Part shown: in pieces, positions 23,044-29,566 of the stretch
Position numbering within the stretch: the first letter of the stretch is position 1
How the letters are laid out: every line of letters begins with the position of its first letter
Assembly (NCBI GenBank): GCA_963540965.1
Contig: CAUTSA010000007.1
Location: 1 to 31,997, forward strand
Reading direction: 5' to 3'
Length of the DNA: 31,997 bases
Origin: Nanosyncoccus sp963540965
Lineage (GTDB): Bacteria; Patescibacteriota; Saccharimonadia; Saccharimonadales; Saccharimonadaceae
Translations under genes and position numbers: made by a program
Notes under the pieces: model-generated
What the model was told of the DNA's origin: nothing
The model's input: only the letters and a program-made list of their open reading frames with translations
Database searches by the model: none

Positions 23044-23808
23044 TTAACGATTGAATCTTTCTACCTCTTCTGCTCCAAACCTCATAAGTTCGTCAAAATC
23101 TCCATTTCTCTTATAGAAATCAACCAACTTGTCTCTCAATTCCTGATACTCAGGGTAACTGCAATCAGGTAAAGTAATTATCGGCTTCCAAGATTCGTCA
23201 AGAAGAGCTGGCAAAGATTCCTTCAGTACATAATAATCATCTTCTGATAACTTTGCAACGGGTGATTCTGGATTCTGACGATAATAAAAATCTGTTTGAA
23301 AATGCATTAATTCGTGTAAAATTCCGTCAAGTGGCATCCCCCATAATTCATCATCAATCTTTGCATACGTATAAATTACCCCCTCTTCATAGTAAACGAT
23401 CATTGCCGGGAAAGTTGTAATCAAAAATAATAAGTCTGCTTTTGAACAAGTCGCATTCTTATCAATTTTAGCAATTTCGATTGCACGATTTTTTACACAT
23501 TTTTTTACAGCTAACTTATGTCCAGTAACTTTTTCTAACTTCTTCACTGCTAATTCAAAATTTTGCTCCAATTGCTCTCTCATGATTCTTTCGAATTTTT
23601 TTGGTGACATAGAAATTTTTTTATTACGTTTACGAATAAATGGGATTAACATTTCCTTAGCTTGCGAAAAGTTCAATCCAATAATTTTCTTAGCAATCTC
23701 TAAGTCATCTTCATCTTTTAATTTATTAGTCTGATGAAAAAGATTAATTGCACTATACCAATTATATGCATCCTGTATTTCATCATAAATAATTTCATAT
23801 GTTGCCAT
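23044..23808 (-). CDS. Putative HExxH metallopeptidase-like protein
   Basis: 254 residues, no signal peptide. The key motif is GILHELMHFQTDFYY with H165, E166 and H169; E197 in LKESLPALLDE is placed where the third zinc ligand of gluzincins would be. The ~120 residues before it are helical and very basic (many Lys), suggesting nucleic-acid or membrane-surface contact. I cannot name the family; a cytoplasmic zinc peptidase is the likeliest reading. TATAAT lies exactly 6 nt before ATG and there is no ribosome site, so the mRNA should be leaderless. Confidence 0.7.
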   Translation of the reverse strand: MATYEIIYDEIQDAYNWYSAINLFHQTNKLKDEDDLEIAKKIIGLNFSQAKEMLIPFIRKRNKKISMSPKKFERIMREQLEQNFELAVKKLEKVTGHKLAVKKCVKNRAIEIAKIDKNATCSKADLLFLITTFPAMIVYYEEGVIYTYAKIDDELWGMPLDGILHELMHFQTDFYYRQNPESPVAKLSEDDYYVLKESLPALLDESWKPIITLPDCSYPEYQELRDKLVDFYKRNGDFDELMRFGAEEVERFNR

Positions 23809-23814
23809 GCTTTC

Positions 23815-23820
23815 ATTATA
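23815..23820 (-). promoter_or_regulatory. -10 box of the HExxH gene, leaderless geometry
   Basis: Minus strand TATAAT, 6 nt before the ATG at 23808. Confidence 0.6.
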
Positions 23821-23839
23821 ATAAAAAACGACACACTTT

Positions 23840-24529
23840 TTAGCTCATCCTAAAATGTCCCACAATATCTGTTCGATATTCCAACACATCCTCCTCATAA
23901 AAAATCCCACCATTATGAATAATGAAAGGTATTCCCCTCAAGTTTCTTTTATCTGACACCACTCCAATATGTGTCTTAAATACAATAATATCTCCACCTT
24001 GCCACTCTTTTATATCCGTTAAATCCGTCGTTAGGGATTTCGCATTACGCTCAAAAAATATTCTTAAATTATTTACTCGACGAAAATCAATATTTTTATC
24101 TACGACATCAACTTGATACAATCTTTTATTCATTTTAATGTCAGTATCCACCAATTCCCTCAAATCATACCCAGCACCTTTCATACCAAATGCAATCACA
24201 TCCGTGCATACACCAAACTCATCATCTGGATATCCCGTCCTATAATATTTGCTTTTATATTTTGGCTTTGTCGCAATATACCTTCTCACACTCTGCAAGA
24301 AATCTGTCTGGTCATCAATACCATCCCCATCTTTATCGACTAGACTTTTATAAGTCTCGATCCCGAAATCCGCATTAATGTATTGTCGATGTGGTATTAC
24401 ATTAAACATATATAATACACATGCTACCCCGAATAATATTAAAAAACCAAACCCAAAAAATAGGATTTTCCTCCATCTTCTTAAACCACTACCCTCACCA
24501 CTCTTATCTTTTTCTTTATTCTTGCTCAT
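23840..24529 (-). CDS. Membrane-anchored DUF1287 protein (NlpC/P60-like fold)
   Basis: 229 residues: a basic cytoplasmic N-terminus, a membrane helix at about 22-42 (ILFFGFGFLILFGVACVLYM), a short DKDGDGIDDQTD stretch that looks like a Ca2+-binding Asp loop (65-76), then the DUF1287 domain with GYPDDEFGVCTDVI (C108), NIDFRRVNNLRIFF, GDIIVFKTHIGVVSD (H187) and FIIHNGG. The Cys and His fit a papain-like NlpC/P60 amidase site facing outside, so a role on cell-wall or host-wall peptidoglycan is plausible. Extended -10 TGA-TAGAAT (24548-24556) and AAAAGGAAAA before ATG give normal initiation. Confidence 0.82.
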   Translation of the reverse strand: MSKNKEKDKSGEGSGLRRWRKILFFGFGFLILFGVACVLYMFNVIPHRQYINADFGIETYKSLVDKDGDGIDDQTDFLQSVRRYIATKPKYKSKYYRTGYPDDEFGVCTDVIAFGMKGAGYDLRELVDTDIKMNKRLYQVDVVDKNIDFRRVNNLRIFFERNAKSLTTDLTDIKEWQGGDIIVFKTHIGVVSDKRNLRGIPFIIHNGGIFYEEDVLEYRTDIVGHFRMS

Positions 24530-24547
24530 TTTTCCTTTTCTAGCCTC

Positions 24548-24556
24548 ATTCTATCA
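24548..24556 (-). promoter_or_regulatory. Extended -10 of the DUF1287 gene
   Basis: Minus strand TGA-TAGAAT, 18 nt before ATG, leaving a leader of about 12 nt that holds the ribosome site. Confidence 0.55.
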
Positions 24557-24583
24557 CATTCCTCTTCCTACAATTTGTTTCTA

Positions 24584-24657
24584 TGTTACAATAGAAATGG
24601 TCGCATATGACCTTGGAATTGATTAACTGTGTTTCAATAACACGACTTTGATATAAA
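24584..24657 (+). promoter_or_regulatory. Two candidate -10 boxes for the peroxiredoxin gene
   Basis: TGT-TACAAT at 24584-24592 and TGA-TATAAA at 24649-24657. The nearer one would give a ~45-nt leader beginning with a small GGTC/GACC hairpin. Neither has a clear -35. Confidence 0.45.
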
Positions 24658-24709
24658 ATTAGGGGTCTTCCCGACCAAAAACATACAAACCTTAACAAGG
24701 AGATTTTTT

Positions 24710-25387
24710 ATGAACGATAATGAAATTCAGCATATCCCTCTTATTGGTGAAATGCTGCCAACTATGCAAGTACAAACCACCCATGGTCCTAAAACCATCC
24801 CTGGTGACTACGCTGGCAAATGGCTTGTTCTTTTTAGCCACCCAGCTGACTTCACTCCAGTCTGTACTACCGAATTCGTTTCCTTCCAGAAGAATTATGA
24901 TAAATTCCGCGAGATGAATACTGAACTTCTCGGTCTTTCCGTTGACCAGGTTTTCTCCCACATCAAGTGGACTGAATGGATCAAAGAACATTTCGATGTT
25001 GAAATTGAATTCCCTATCATTGCTGATACTGGTTTAGTTTCCGGCAAACTTGGTTTCATCCATCCAGGTAAGAACCATGATACCAACACCGTCCGTGCCG
25101 TCTTCGTTATTGACCCAGAAGGCAAAGTTCGCGCTATTCTTTACTACCCACAAGAACTTGGCCGTAATATGGATGAAATCCTACGTATGGTTAAAGGCTT
25201 ACAGACTTCAGAAGAACACAAAGTTGCTCTTCCTGCCAACTGGCCAAATAGTGAACTCTTTGGTGCTGACGTCATCATTCCACCAGCTAAGGACGTTGCA
25301 ACTATTAAAGAACGCCTAGCTGCTGCTAAAGCCGGTGAATTCGCTTGCGAAGACTGGTGGCTCTGCCACAAACCATTGAATAAATAA
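24710..25387 (+). CDS. Prx6-type peroxiredoxin (archaeal-like 2-Cys form)
   Basis: Reduces hydrogen peroxide and organic peroxides. 225 residues with the active site SHPADFTPVCTTE (peroxidatic C52), RAVFVIDPEGKVRAILYYP, and a C-terminal arm with C213 and C219 in CEDWWLC. A second Cys pair six apart near the C-terminus is the arrangement of archaeal Prx6-group enzymes such as that of Aeropyrum. AAGGAG 6 nt before ATG gives strong initiation, and codon choice looks like a highly expressed gene. It stands alone and shares a terminator with rpsA; it would be a main peroxide defence. Confidence 0.94.
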   Translation: MNDNEIQHIPLIGEMLPTMQVQTTHGPKTIPGDYAGKWLVLFSHPADFTPVCTTEFVSFQKNYDKFREMNTELLGLSVDQVFSHIKWTEWIKEHFDVEIEFPIIADTGLVSGKLGFIHPGKNHDTNTVRAVFVIDPEGKVRAILYYPQELGRNMDEILRMVKGLQTSEEHKVALPANWPNSELFGADVIIPPAKDVATIKERLAAAKAGEFACEDWWLCHKPLNK

Positions 25388-25399
25388 TTTATTCAATAA

Positions 25400-25430
25400 C
25401 AAAAAGAACCCCTGTTAGGGGTTCTTTTTT
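25400..25430. terminator. Bidirectional terminator between the peroxiredoxin gene and rpsA
   Basis: Stem AAAAAGAACCCCT/AGGGGTTCTTTTT with a GTT loop; T-runs on both strands. Confidence 0.92.
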
Positions 25431-25445
25431 AATCTCTTTCGCTAA

Positions 25446-26513
25446 TTACTTAGCTACTGAAAGTGAAATCTTACGACCTTCACGATCAATATCAAGTACC
25501 TTAAAGCTCTTACGTTCATTGAGAGTGAAGATCTTTTCAGGGTCAACATCGTTACCTTCACCAAGTTCAGAAACATGAACCAAAGCTTCAACAGCTGGTG
25601 AAATCTGTACGAATGCACCAAATGGTGTGATACGAGTTACAGTTCCCTCAACCTTTGAACCTTTCTTTAGGTTTTCGACCTCTGAAAGCCATGGATCAGC
25701 AACAAGCTGCTTCATAGAAAGGCTTAGACGTTCCTTATCGATTGCAATAATTTTTGCCTCGATTTCATCACCAACTTTTACGTAGTCAGATGGGTTATTT
25801 ACACGTTCCCAAGAGATCTCAGAAATATGAATCAAACCTTCAATACCTTCAACGTTAACAAAGACACCGAAGTCAACTACGCCGGTTACTACGCCTTTGA
25901 TCACATCACCAACGTGAAGTTCAGCAAAACGAGCAGCAAGACCATCTTTCACAGCTTCCTTCTCAGAGAAGATAAGCTTATTGTCTTTCTTGTTAGCGTC
26001 AAGGATTCTTACCTTAATACCTTTACCAACGAGAGAGTTTAGACGCTGCAAGATTTCATCCTTATCGGCAGAACCAACGCGTGGGTAATGCTCTGCAGAA
26101 AGTTGTGAAACTGGCAAGAAACCACGAATTCCTTCGTATTCAACCAGAAGACCACCACGGTTAGCATCAAATGGAGTAACCTCCACGATTTCCGCAGCAT
26201 CCATCTTAGCCTGGATCTCATCCCAGCCCTTATCCTTCACTGCCTTACGAAGTGAAAGCAGTACAGCACCGTCTTCCATCTCTGGATCGATTACTGAAGC
26301 AGAAACTTCCTGACCAACCTCAAGGTTACGTGCAAATGAAGCTTCACGGCGTGGTACTAAACCTACACCCTGCGCACCAAGATCAATTAAAATCTCGTGC
26401 TTCTTTACTGAAAGTACTACACCAGAGACAGTATCTCCAGCAACTACTTTTTTGATCGAATCACTAGCAGAAGCTAATAATTCATCCATTGTGATTTTTT
26501 TGGCATCAGCCAT
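25446..26513 (-). CDS. rpsA: Ribosomal protein bS1
   Basis: Binds mRNA on the small subunit. 355 residues with four S1 (OB-fold) repeats: about 25-95 (GDTVSGVVLSVKKHEILIDL), 110-190, 200-270 (GDVIKGVVTGVVDFGVFVNV ending LIHISEISW) and 285-355 (KGSKVEGTVTRITPFGAFVQ ending LVHVSELG). E. coli S1 has six; four is common outside proteobacteria. AAGGA is 12-13 nt before ATG, rather far. A strong promoter and a long leader with an inverted repeat precede the gene, suggesting self-regulation as known for rpsA elsewhere. Confidence 0.94.
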   Translation of the reverse strand: MADAKKITMDELLASASDSIKKVVAGDTVSGVVLSVKKHEILIDLGAQGVGLVPRREASFARNLEVGQEVSASVIDPEMEDGAVLLSLRKAVKDKGWDEIQAKMDAAEIVEVTPFDANRGGLLVEYEGIRGFLPVSQLSAEHYPRVGSADKDEILQRLNSLVGKGIKVRILDANKKDNKLIFSEKEAVKDGLAARFAELHVGDVIKGVVTGVVDFGVFVNVEGIEGLIHISEISWERVNNPSDYVKVGDEIEAKIIAIDKERLSLSMKQLVADPWLSEVENLKKGSKVEGTVTRITPFGAFVQISPAVEALVHVSELGEGNDVDPEKIFTLNERKSFKVLDIDREGRKISLSVAK

Positions 26514-26539
26514 TACTTATATTTTCCTTTCTTCAGGCC

Positions 26540-26587
26540 CGTTCAACTAAATCGAAAATTATTTTATCCTTTCTCCCCAGTTGAACG
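26540..26587 (-). promoter_or_regulatory. Inverted repeat in the rpsA leader
   Basis: Perfect 9-bp arms CGTTCAACT (26540-26548) and AGTTGAACG (26579-26587) enclose a 30-nt purine-rich loop with GGGGAG and AAAGGA. In the rpsA mRNA leader this is a candidate S1 autoregulatory or protein-binding structure. Confidence 0.6.
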
Positions 26588-26605
26588 AACCCGAATCTAT
26601 CTCCT

Positions 26606-26634
26606 AATATACCAAATCCACCTCTGTTTGTAAA
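26606..26634 (-). promoter_or_regulatory. Promoter of rpsA
   Basis: Minus strand TTTACA (26629-26634), 17-nt spacer, TATATT (26606-26611). Start near 26599 gives a leader of about 85 nt. Confidence 0.75.
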
Positions 26635-26687
26635 GTTAAGCACCACTAAACATTCCTCTTATCCTTTTTCTTTTTCCCACACCCTCC

Positions 26688-26693
26688 TATAAT
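26688..26693 (+). promoter_or_regulatory. -10 box of the HELGH/zinc-ribbon gene, leaderless geometry
   Basis: TATAAT exactly 6 nt before the ATG at 26700; no ribosome site. Confidence 0.6.
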
Positions 26694-26699
26694 CATTTT

Positions 26700-27197
26700 A
26701 TGATTCCAAAAATCGACAATTTCTCACCCCAAAAAACGTCCAGCCATTCAAATTTGCCGATCTATACTCAATTTATACAAGAATTAGAAAATGAGTACCC
26801 TAACTTTATTTTTAAATCCAGTAATCGCTTCCGCTTTCGTCCTCCAAAAACCATCTACTACGAGACGCCTTTACCAAATTCACGCAATCTCTCTCCCTAT
26901 TTTCTCCAACTTCTTCACGAACTAGGACACGCCGTGTCGCACCACCATAATTACTCTCTATCCGTTGACCGCCTTAAAATCGAAACCGAAGCTTGGGTTT
27001 CCGCACATCGTATTTTTAAATCCCATTCGAGTTGGCCTAAAAAATACCGTTTTGATTTTGACCAAGATTTCGCCGAAACTCAACTTGACACTTATCGTCA
27101 TTGGCTACATAAAAAAGCCACCTGTAAAAAGTGCGGATTAACAATGTTTCAAGACAAAAAACAACAATGGATTTGTCCACATTGCGATCTATTCTAG
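26700..27197 (+). CDS. ImmA/IrrE-like metalloprotease with C-terminal zinc ribbon
   Basis: 165 residues. LLHELGHAVSHH holds a zincin site (H73, E74, H77); about 20 residues later IETEAW (E95/E97) matches the third-ligand helix seen in ImmA/IrrE proteins (EREAD..). The last 25 residues carry CKKC (142, 145) and CPHC (159, 162), a separate zinc ribbon likely to bind nucleic acid or protein. ImmA/IrrE proteases cleave repressors in phage induction and stress response; the ribbon fusion is unusual and no partner repressor is adjacent. The gene converges with the AlkD-like gene and shares a CTAG for the two stops. Confidence 0.75.
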   Translation: MIPKIDNFSPQKTSSHSNLPIYTQFIQELENEYPNFIFKSSNRFRFRPPKTIYYETPLPNSRNLSPYFLQLLHELGHAVSHHHNYSLSVDRLKIETEAWVSAHRIFKSHSSWPKKYRFDFDQDFAETQLDTYRHWLHKKATCKKCGLTMFQDKKQQWICPHCDLF

Positions 27198-27871
27198 TCT
27201 TTTATTTTTAACGCTTTTAAATATTCTTTAATTTCAGCTGATATTCTCCGACTCTCAATTGCTTTTTGAATGGTTTTATTATGTACCCAGACCTTTAATT
27301 TCTTTTGTTCAAGATAACTAATAGTATTCTTCCATTGTTTAGTCAATGCCGTCGCAAAGTACCACGCCTGCATCATCTTTACATAATAATCATCATTTTC
27401 TACTCTTGCTACCTTTTCCAAATATTTATCGTTAAATTCTTTATCTAAAAAATATTGCATCAATACACTTATTGCAAAACGTACAGTATATACACGTTCA
27501 CTTCTCAACCACGAGTCTACTTTTCTTAAAGTCTCTTCTCTATCATTTTTTAATACATTCGGCGACAAAGCATCACAAACCGCCCAGTTATCAACAAAAG
27601 GCAAAAATCGGTCCAACTCTCTAATACATAACTCCAAATTCTGTATTTCAGATATCATTATTCCATGAATTAAATTTTCCTCTTGGTACTTATGTGGTAA
27701 TTGTTTCAAAAAATCATTTTCTTCTAATTCCGTATATCTACTCTTCGTTATTTTTCGTAAAATCGGCATACGTACGCCAAGTATTTTTGATCTTTCAATA
27801 GTAGGAATTAATCGTGCGTTAAAATCCGCATATTTTTCATCACAATTCTCTAATAAATCATCTAGAATCAT
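27194..27871 (-). CDS. AlkD-like DNA alkylation repair protein
   Basis: 225 residues, all helical, with the HEAT-like repeat pattern of the DNA alkylation repair family: RSKILGVRMPILRKITK (the conserved G-V-x-x-P/ L-R-x start), ENLIHGIMI, VDNWAVCDAL (Trp and Asp at the DNA-binding groove), RFAISVLMQYFLD and YYVKMMQAWYFATAL. AlkD glycosylases excise positively charged alkylated bases; some relatives have no known enzyme activity. It follows the MazG-type gene by 14 nt with AAGAAG as ribosome site, so both belong to one nucleotide and DNA housekeeping unit. Confidence 0.87.
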   Translation of the reverse strand: MILDDLLENCDEKYADFNARLIPTIERSKILGVRMPILRKITKSRYTELEENDFLKQLPHKYQEENLIHGIMISEIQNLELCIRELDRFLPFVDNWAVCDALSPNVLKNDREETLRKVDSWLRSERVYTVRFAISVLMQYFLDKEFNDKYLEKVARVENDDYYVKMMQAWYFATALTKQWKNTISYLEQKKLKVWVHNKTIQKAIESRRISAEIKEYLKALKIKD

Positions 27872-27885
27872 TGTTCTTCTTACTC

Positions 27886-28245
27886 TTAGCGATTATCTCC
27901 GCTACCGTGAATTTTATTTCTTTCAAAACGGTCTTGTAGCTTTTCGATGTTCATTTTTGCCACCTCTTCAAACTCTACGCCCAAATACTTAGACACCATT
28001 GCAAGATACCACAAAATATCACCAAGCTCTTTAGTAAGCTCTTTTCTCTTCTCCTGAGAAATCTCGCCGTTCTCATCTCTAATTATCTTTTTTATCTTAT
28101 CACAAGCCTCACCAGACTCTCCTGCTAAACCTAAAACCTTTTCTAAAATTCCTAGGTGATTTACCTTAGCACCCTCAGCCATAAAAGTTTCATAAGAAAA
28201 TGTATCAAACTTACCAGCTTTTTCCTGATATTCATTAAAATTCAT
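27886..28245 (-). CDS. MazG-type nucleotide pyrophosphohydrolase
   Basis: Hydrolyses NTPs or dNTPs to monophosphates, cleaning the nucleotide pool. 119 residues with the helical ExxE...ExxD metal motif: E43 and E46 in GLAGESGEACD, E73 and D76 in KELGDILWYLA, plus the family ending NIEKLQDRF. A single domain, like phage and small bacterial MazG-like proteins rather than two-domain MazG. Start at ATG 28245 because AGGAGG lies 6 nt upstream; a GTG at 28251 falls inside that site. Confidence 0.9.
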   Translation of the reverse strand: MNFNEYQEKAGKFDTFSYETFMAEGAKVNHLGILEKVLGLAGESGEACDKIKKIIRDENGEISQEKRKELTKELGDILWYLAMVSKYLGVEFEEVAKMNIEKLQDRFERNKIHGSGDNR

Positions 28246-28265
28246 CTTCACCTCCTTTTTTATTT

Positions 28266-28274
28266 ATCATAACA
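28266..28274 (-). promoter_or_regulatory. Extended -10 of the MazG/AlkD unit
   Basis: Minus strand TGT-TATGAT (hexamer 28266-28271), about 21 nt before ATG, with AGGAGG between. Confidence 0.55.
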
Positions 28275-28359
28275 TAAATATCTTTTAGTCACCGCTTAAA
28301 AATATCACCACCTAAATAAACTCTAATCTCATCTTTATTCCATAAACCGAACAACTTAA

Positions 28360-28388
28360 AAACAAAATCCCCTCTCTCGAGGGGTTTG
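28360..28388 (-). terminator. Terminator of the KGG-protein gene
   Basis: Stem AACCCCTC/GAGGGGAT on the minus strand with a 4-nt loop and TTTTGTTTTT after it. Confidence 0.85.
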
Positions 28389-28407
28389 TTATTTCTAGGT
28401 GGATATT

Positions 28408-28614
28408 TTACTCAGTTGTCTTTTTTGCAGGGCCACGTCGTGAAATACGACCGCCTTTTGCACCAGCAATCTTAGCCAGTGCAGGGTTTGCAGCAAAGCC
28501 TCCAGTGCAGCCTAAACGGCCACCCTTTTGTCCAATCTTTGCATAAAAATCCTTACCGTATTTTTCACGGTTTGTTGCAGCGGCTTTTAGGCCACCTTGC
28601 TTTGTTCCAGCCAT
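28408..28614 (-). CDS. KGG-repeat small stress-type protein
   Basis: 68 residues, Gly/Lys/Ala-rich, with repeats of the KGG family: KQGGLKAAATNREKYGKDFY, QKGGRLG and AKGGRISRRG, ending basic. Related to the GsiB/YciG-type stress proteins of other bacteria, whose action is poorly known; likely disordered and nucleic-acid friendly. A perfect consensus promoter 106 nt upstream, AAGGAA before ATG and a dedicated terminator suggest high expression. Such proteins are common in Saccharibacteria as I recall them. Confidence 0.85.
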   Translation of the reverse strand: MAGTKQGGLKAAATNREKYGKDFYAKIGQKGGRLGCTGGFAANPALAKIAGAKGGRISRRGPAKKTTE

Positions 28615-28719
28615 TATTCCTTCTTTCTGCCCACCAGAAAAATATTAATTTTATTCCTCCCCCTCTATCCCGCGAAGTGTCATACTCAACTTATCCGCAC
28701 CCCTTGGTCTATGCTCCGT

Positions 28720-28748
28720 ATTATATAATAACCACAGCTTTTTGTCAA
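28720..28748 (-). promoter_or_regulatory. Consensus promoter of the KGG-protein gene
   Basis: Minus strand TTGACA (28743-28748), 17-nt spacer, TATAAT (28720-28725): a perfect sigma-70-type promoter. Leader of about 100 nt. Confidence 0.85.
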
Positions 28749-28795
28749 TATGCTAAAGTTAAAAAACATTGTATAATATATTATTTCTAGTTTTA

Positions 28796-28827
28796 TTGAC
28801 AACCATTTAGTTCTTTGCTAATATAAT
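28796..28827 (+). promoter_or_regulatory. Promoter of tRNA-Ala
   Basis: TTGACA (28796-28801), then TAATAT at 28819-28824 with a 17-nt spacer, or the overlapping TATAAT at 28822-28827. Either puts the start within 3 nt of the tRNA 5' end. Confidence 0.75.
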
Positions 28828-28833
28828 TCTACT

Positions 28834-28910
28834 GGGGTAATAGCTCAGCTGATTAGAGCGCTGCCTTTGCAAGGCAGAGGTCCAGGGTTTGAATCCCTGT
28901 TACTCCACCA
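28834..28910 (+). tRNA. tRNA-Ala (anticodon TGC)
   Basis: 77 nt including encoded CCA. Acceptor GGGGTAA pairs with TTACTCC and has the G3:U70 wobble that marks tRNA-Ala. Anticodon stem-loop CTGCCTTTGCAAGGCAG, T loop GTTTGAATC. Usual D arm. Confidence 0.96.
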
Positions 28911-28933
28911 TTTCCTGATTAATAATCAGCCAT

Positions 28934-28969
28934 GGGGTATTTAGCGTCCCCCCGCTAAATACTCCACCA
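28934..28969 (+). ncRNA. tRNA-Ala-like acceptor minihelix with ACCA tail
   Basis: A 13-bp stem (28934-28946 with 28953-28965), a 6-nt C-rich loop and a 3' ACCA. The first six bases (GGGGTA) and the last ten (TACTCCACCA) are identical to the tRNA-Ala acceptor end 24 nt upstream, including the third-pair G:U. It lies before the shared terminator, so it is on the same primary transcript. Size and shape match an acceptor plus T-arm helix. Whether it is a functional mimic or the residue of a deleted tRNA copy is open. Confidence 0.55.
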
Positions 28970-28973
28970 AAAA

Positions 28974-28998
28974 ATTAGACCGTCTCGGTCTTTTTTTA
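28974..28998 (+). terminator. Terminator of the tRNA-Ala transcript
   Basis: Stem AGACCG/CGGTCT with a 3-nt loop then seven T, beginning 5-8 nt after the minihelix. Confidence 0.85.
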
Positions 28999-29092
28999 TA
29001 CTCTCTTCCCCTCTTCTATCTATAAATTAGTTTCAATGTACTCTCTCAATGTATAAGAAGTCATCTGCTCTACACCTAAAAATCAAAAGCAA

Positions 29093-29113
29093 CAAAAAAA
29101 TCGCTCTCGCGAT
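29093..29113 (-). terminator. Terminator of tRNA-Ile
   Basis: Minus strand stem ATCGC/GCGAT with a GAGA loop, then seven T, 10 nt after the tRNA 3' end. Confidence 0.85.
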
Positions 29114-29122
29114 CCATTGTTA

Positions 29123-29199
29123 TGGTGGGGATATGTGGACTTGAACCACAGACCTCGTCATTATCAGTGACGCGCTCTAACCAGCTGAGCTATATCCCC
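29123..29199 (-). tRNA. tRNA-Ile (anticodon GAT)
   Basis: 77 nt including encoded CCA. Acceptor GGGGATA/TATCCCC, D arm TAGCTCAGCTGGTTAGAGCG, anticodon loop CTGATAA between CGTCA and TGACG, T loop GTTCAAG. It is the substrate of the ileS product in this window. Confidence 0.96.
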
Positions 29200-29210
29200 A
29201 ATACCTCTCC

Positions 29211-29239
29211 ATTCTACCCTATCTATTCAGAAAAATCAA
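29211..29239 (-). promoter_or_regulatory. Promoter of tRNA-Ile
   Basis: Minus strand TTGATT (29234-29239), 17-nt spacer, TAGAAT (29211-29216), about 12 nt before the tRNA. Confidence 0.75.
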
Positions 29240-29266
29240 TATCAAACCTAGATTAGTTTTACATTG

Positions 29267-29275
29267 TGTTATAAT
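29267..29275 (+). promoter_or_regulatory. Extended -10 of the small membrane protein, leaderless geometry
   Basis: TGT-TATAAT (hexamer 29270-29275), exactly 6 nt before ATG at 29282. Confidence 0.65.
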
Positions 29276-29281
29276 TTACCC

Positions 29282-29515
29282 ATGCAATGGAATTTTAGTT
29301 TTGGTTGGATGCTCATCGGCCTCATAATTACCACTCTCAGCGGTCTTGTCGTCGCTAAATATCAAGTTATTTCCGACAATATGCTTAGTGGTGTCTCTTC
29401 TTATGATCGTGTAAAGTTTTGGGGCCTTATTGGCGTTGGATTAGGCCTTGCTGTCACCGCAAACCTACATACCTTCTTCCTTACCATTCTCGTTAGTCTT
29501 TTATTCAAAAGATAA
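29282..29515 (+). CDS. Small membrane protein, two helices
   Basis: 77 residues starting MQWNFSFGW. Two hydrophobic stretches: about 9-25 (MLIGLIITTLSGLVVA) and 48-74 (WGLIGVGLGLAVTANLHTFFLTILVSLLF), with a polar loop between and a KR end, so both ends probably lie on the same side. No enzyme motif; family not recognised. An in-frame ATG at 29264 is rejected because it lies upstream of the -10 box. Its promoter and bidirectional terminator make it a single-gene unit. Confidence 0.75.
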   Translation: MQWNFSFGWMLIGLIITTLSGLVVAKYQVISDNMLSGVSSYDRVKFWGLIGVGLGLAVTANLHTFFLTILVSLLFKR

Positions 29516-29530
29516 CTAATCTTTGCTAGC

Positions 29531-29566
29531 AATAAAATACTCGTCAAATCGACGAGTATTTTATTT
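29531..29566. terminator. Bidirectional terminator
   Basis: A perfect 15-bp stem (AATAAAATACTCGTC/GACGAGTATTTTATT) with a 5-nt loop serves the small membrane protein (+) and the SPOUT gene (-), whose stop codon lies at the edge of its T-run. Confidence 0.92.

Noticed and set aside
24692..24991. Minus-strand ORF opposite the peroxiredoxin gene
   Set aside because: Antisense shadow of a well-conserved gene, without ribosome site or promoter.
28911..28969. Integration site (att) created by a mobile element at tRNA-Ala
   Set aside because: The 10-bp repeat of the tRNA 3' end exists, but no integrase or foreign genes lie between, and the 5' arm pairs along 13 bp, which a simple att repeat would not explain.
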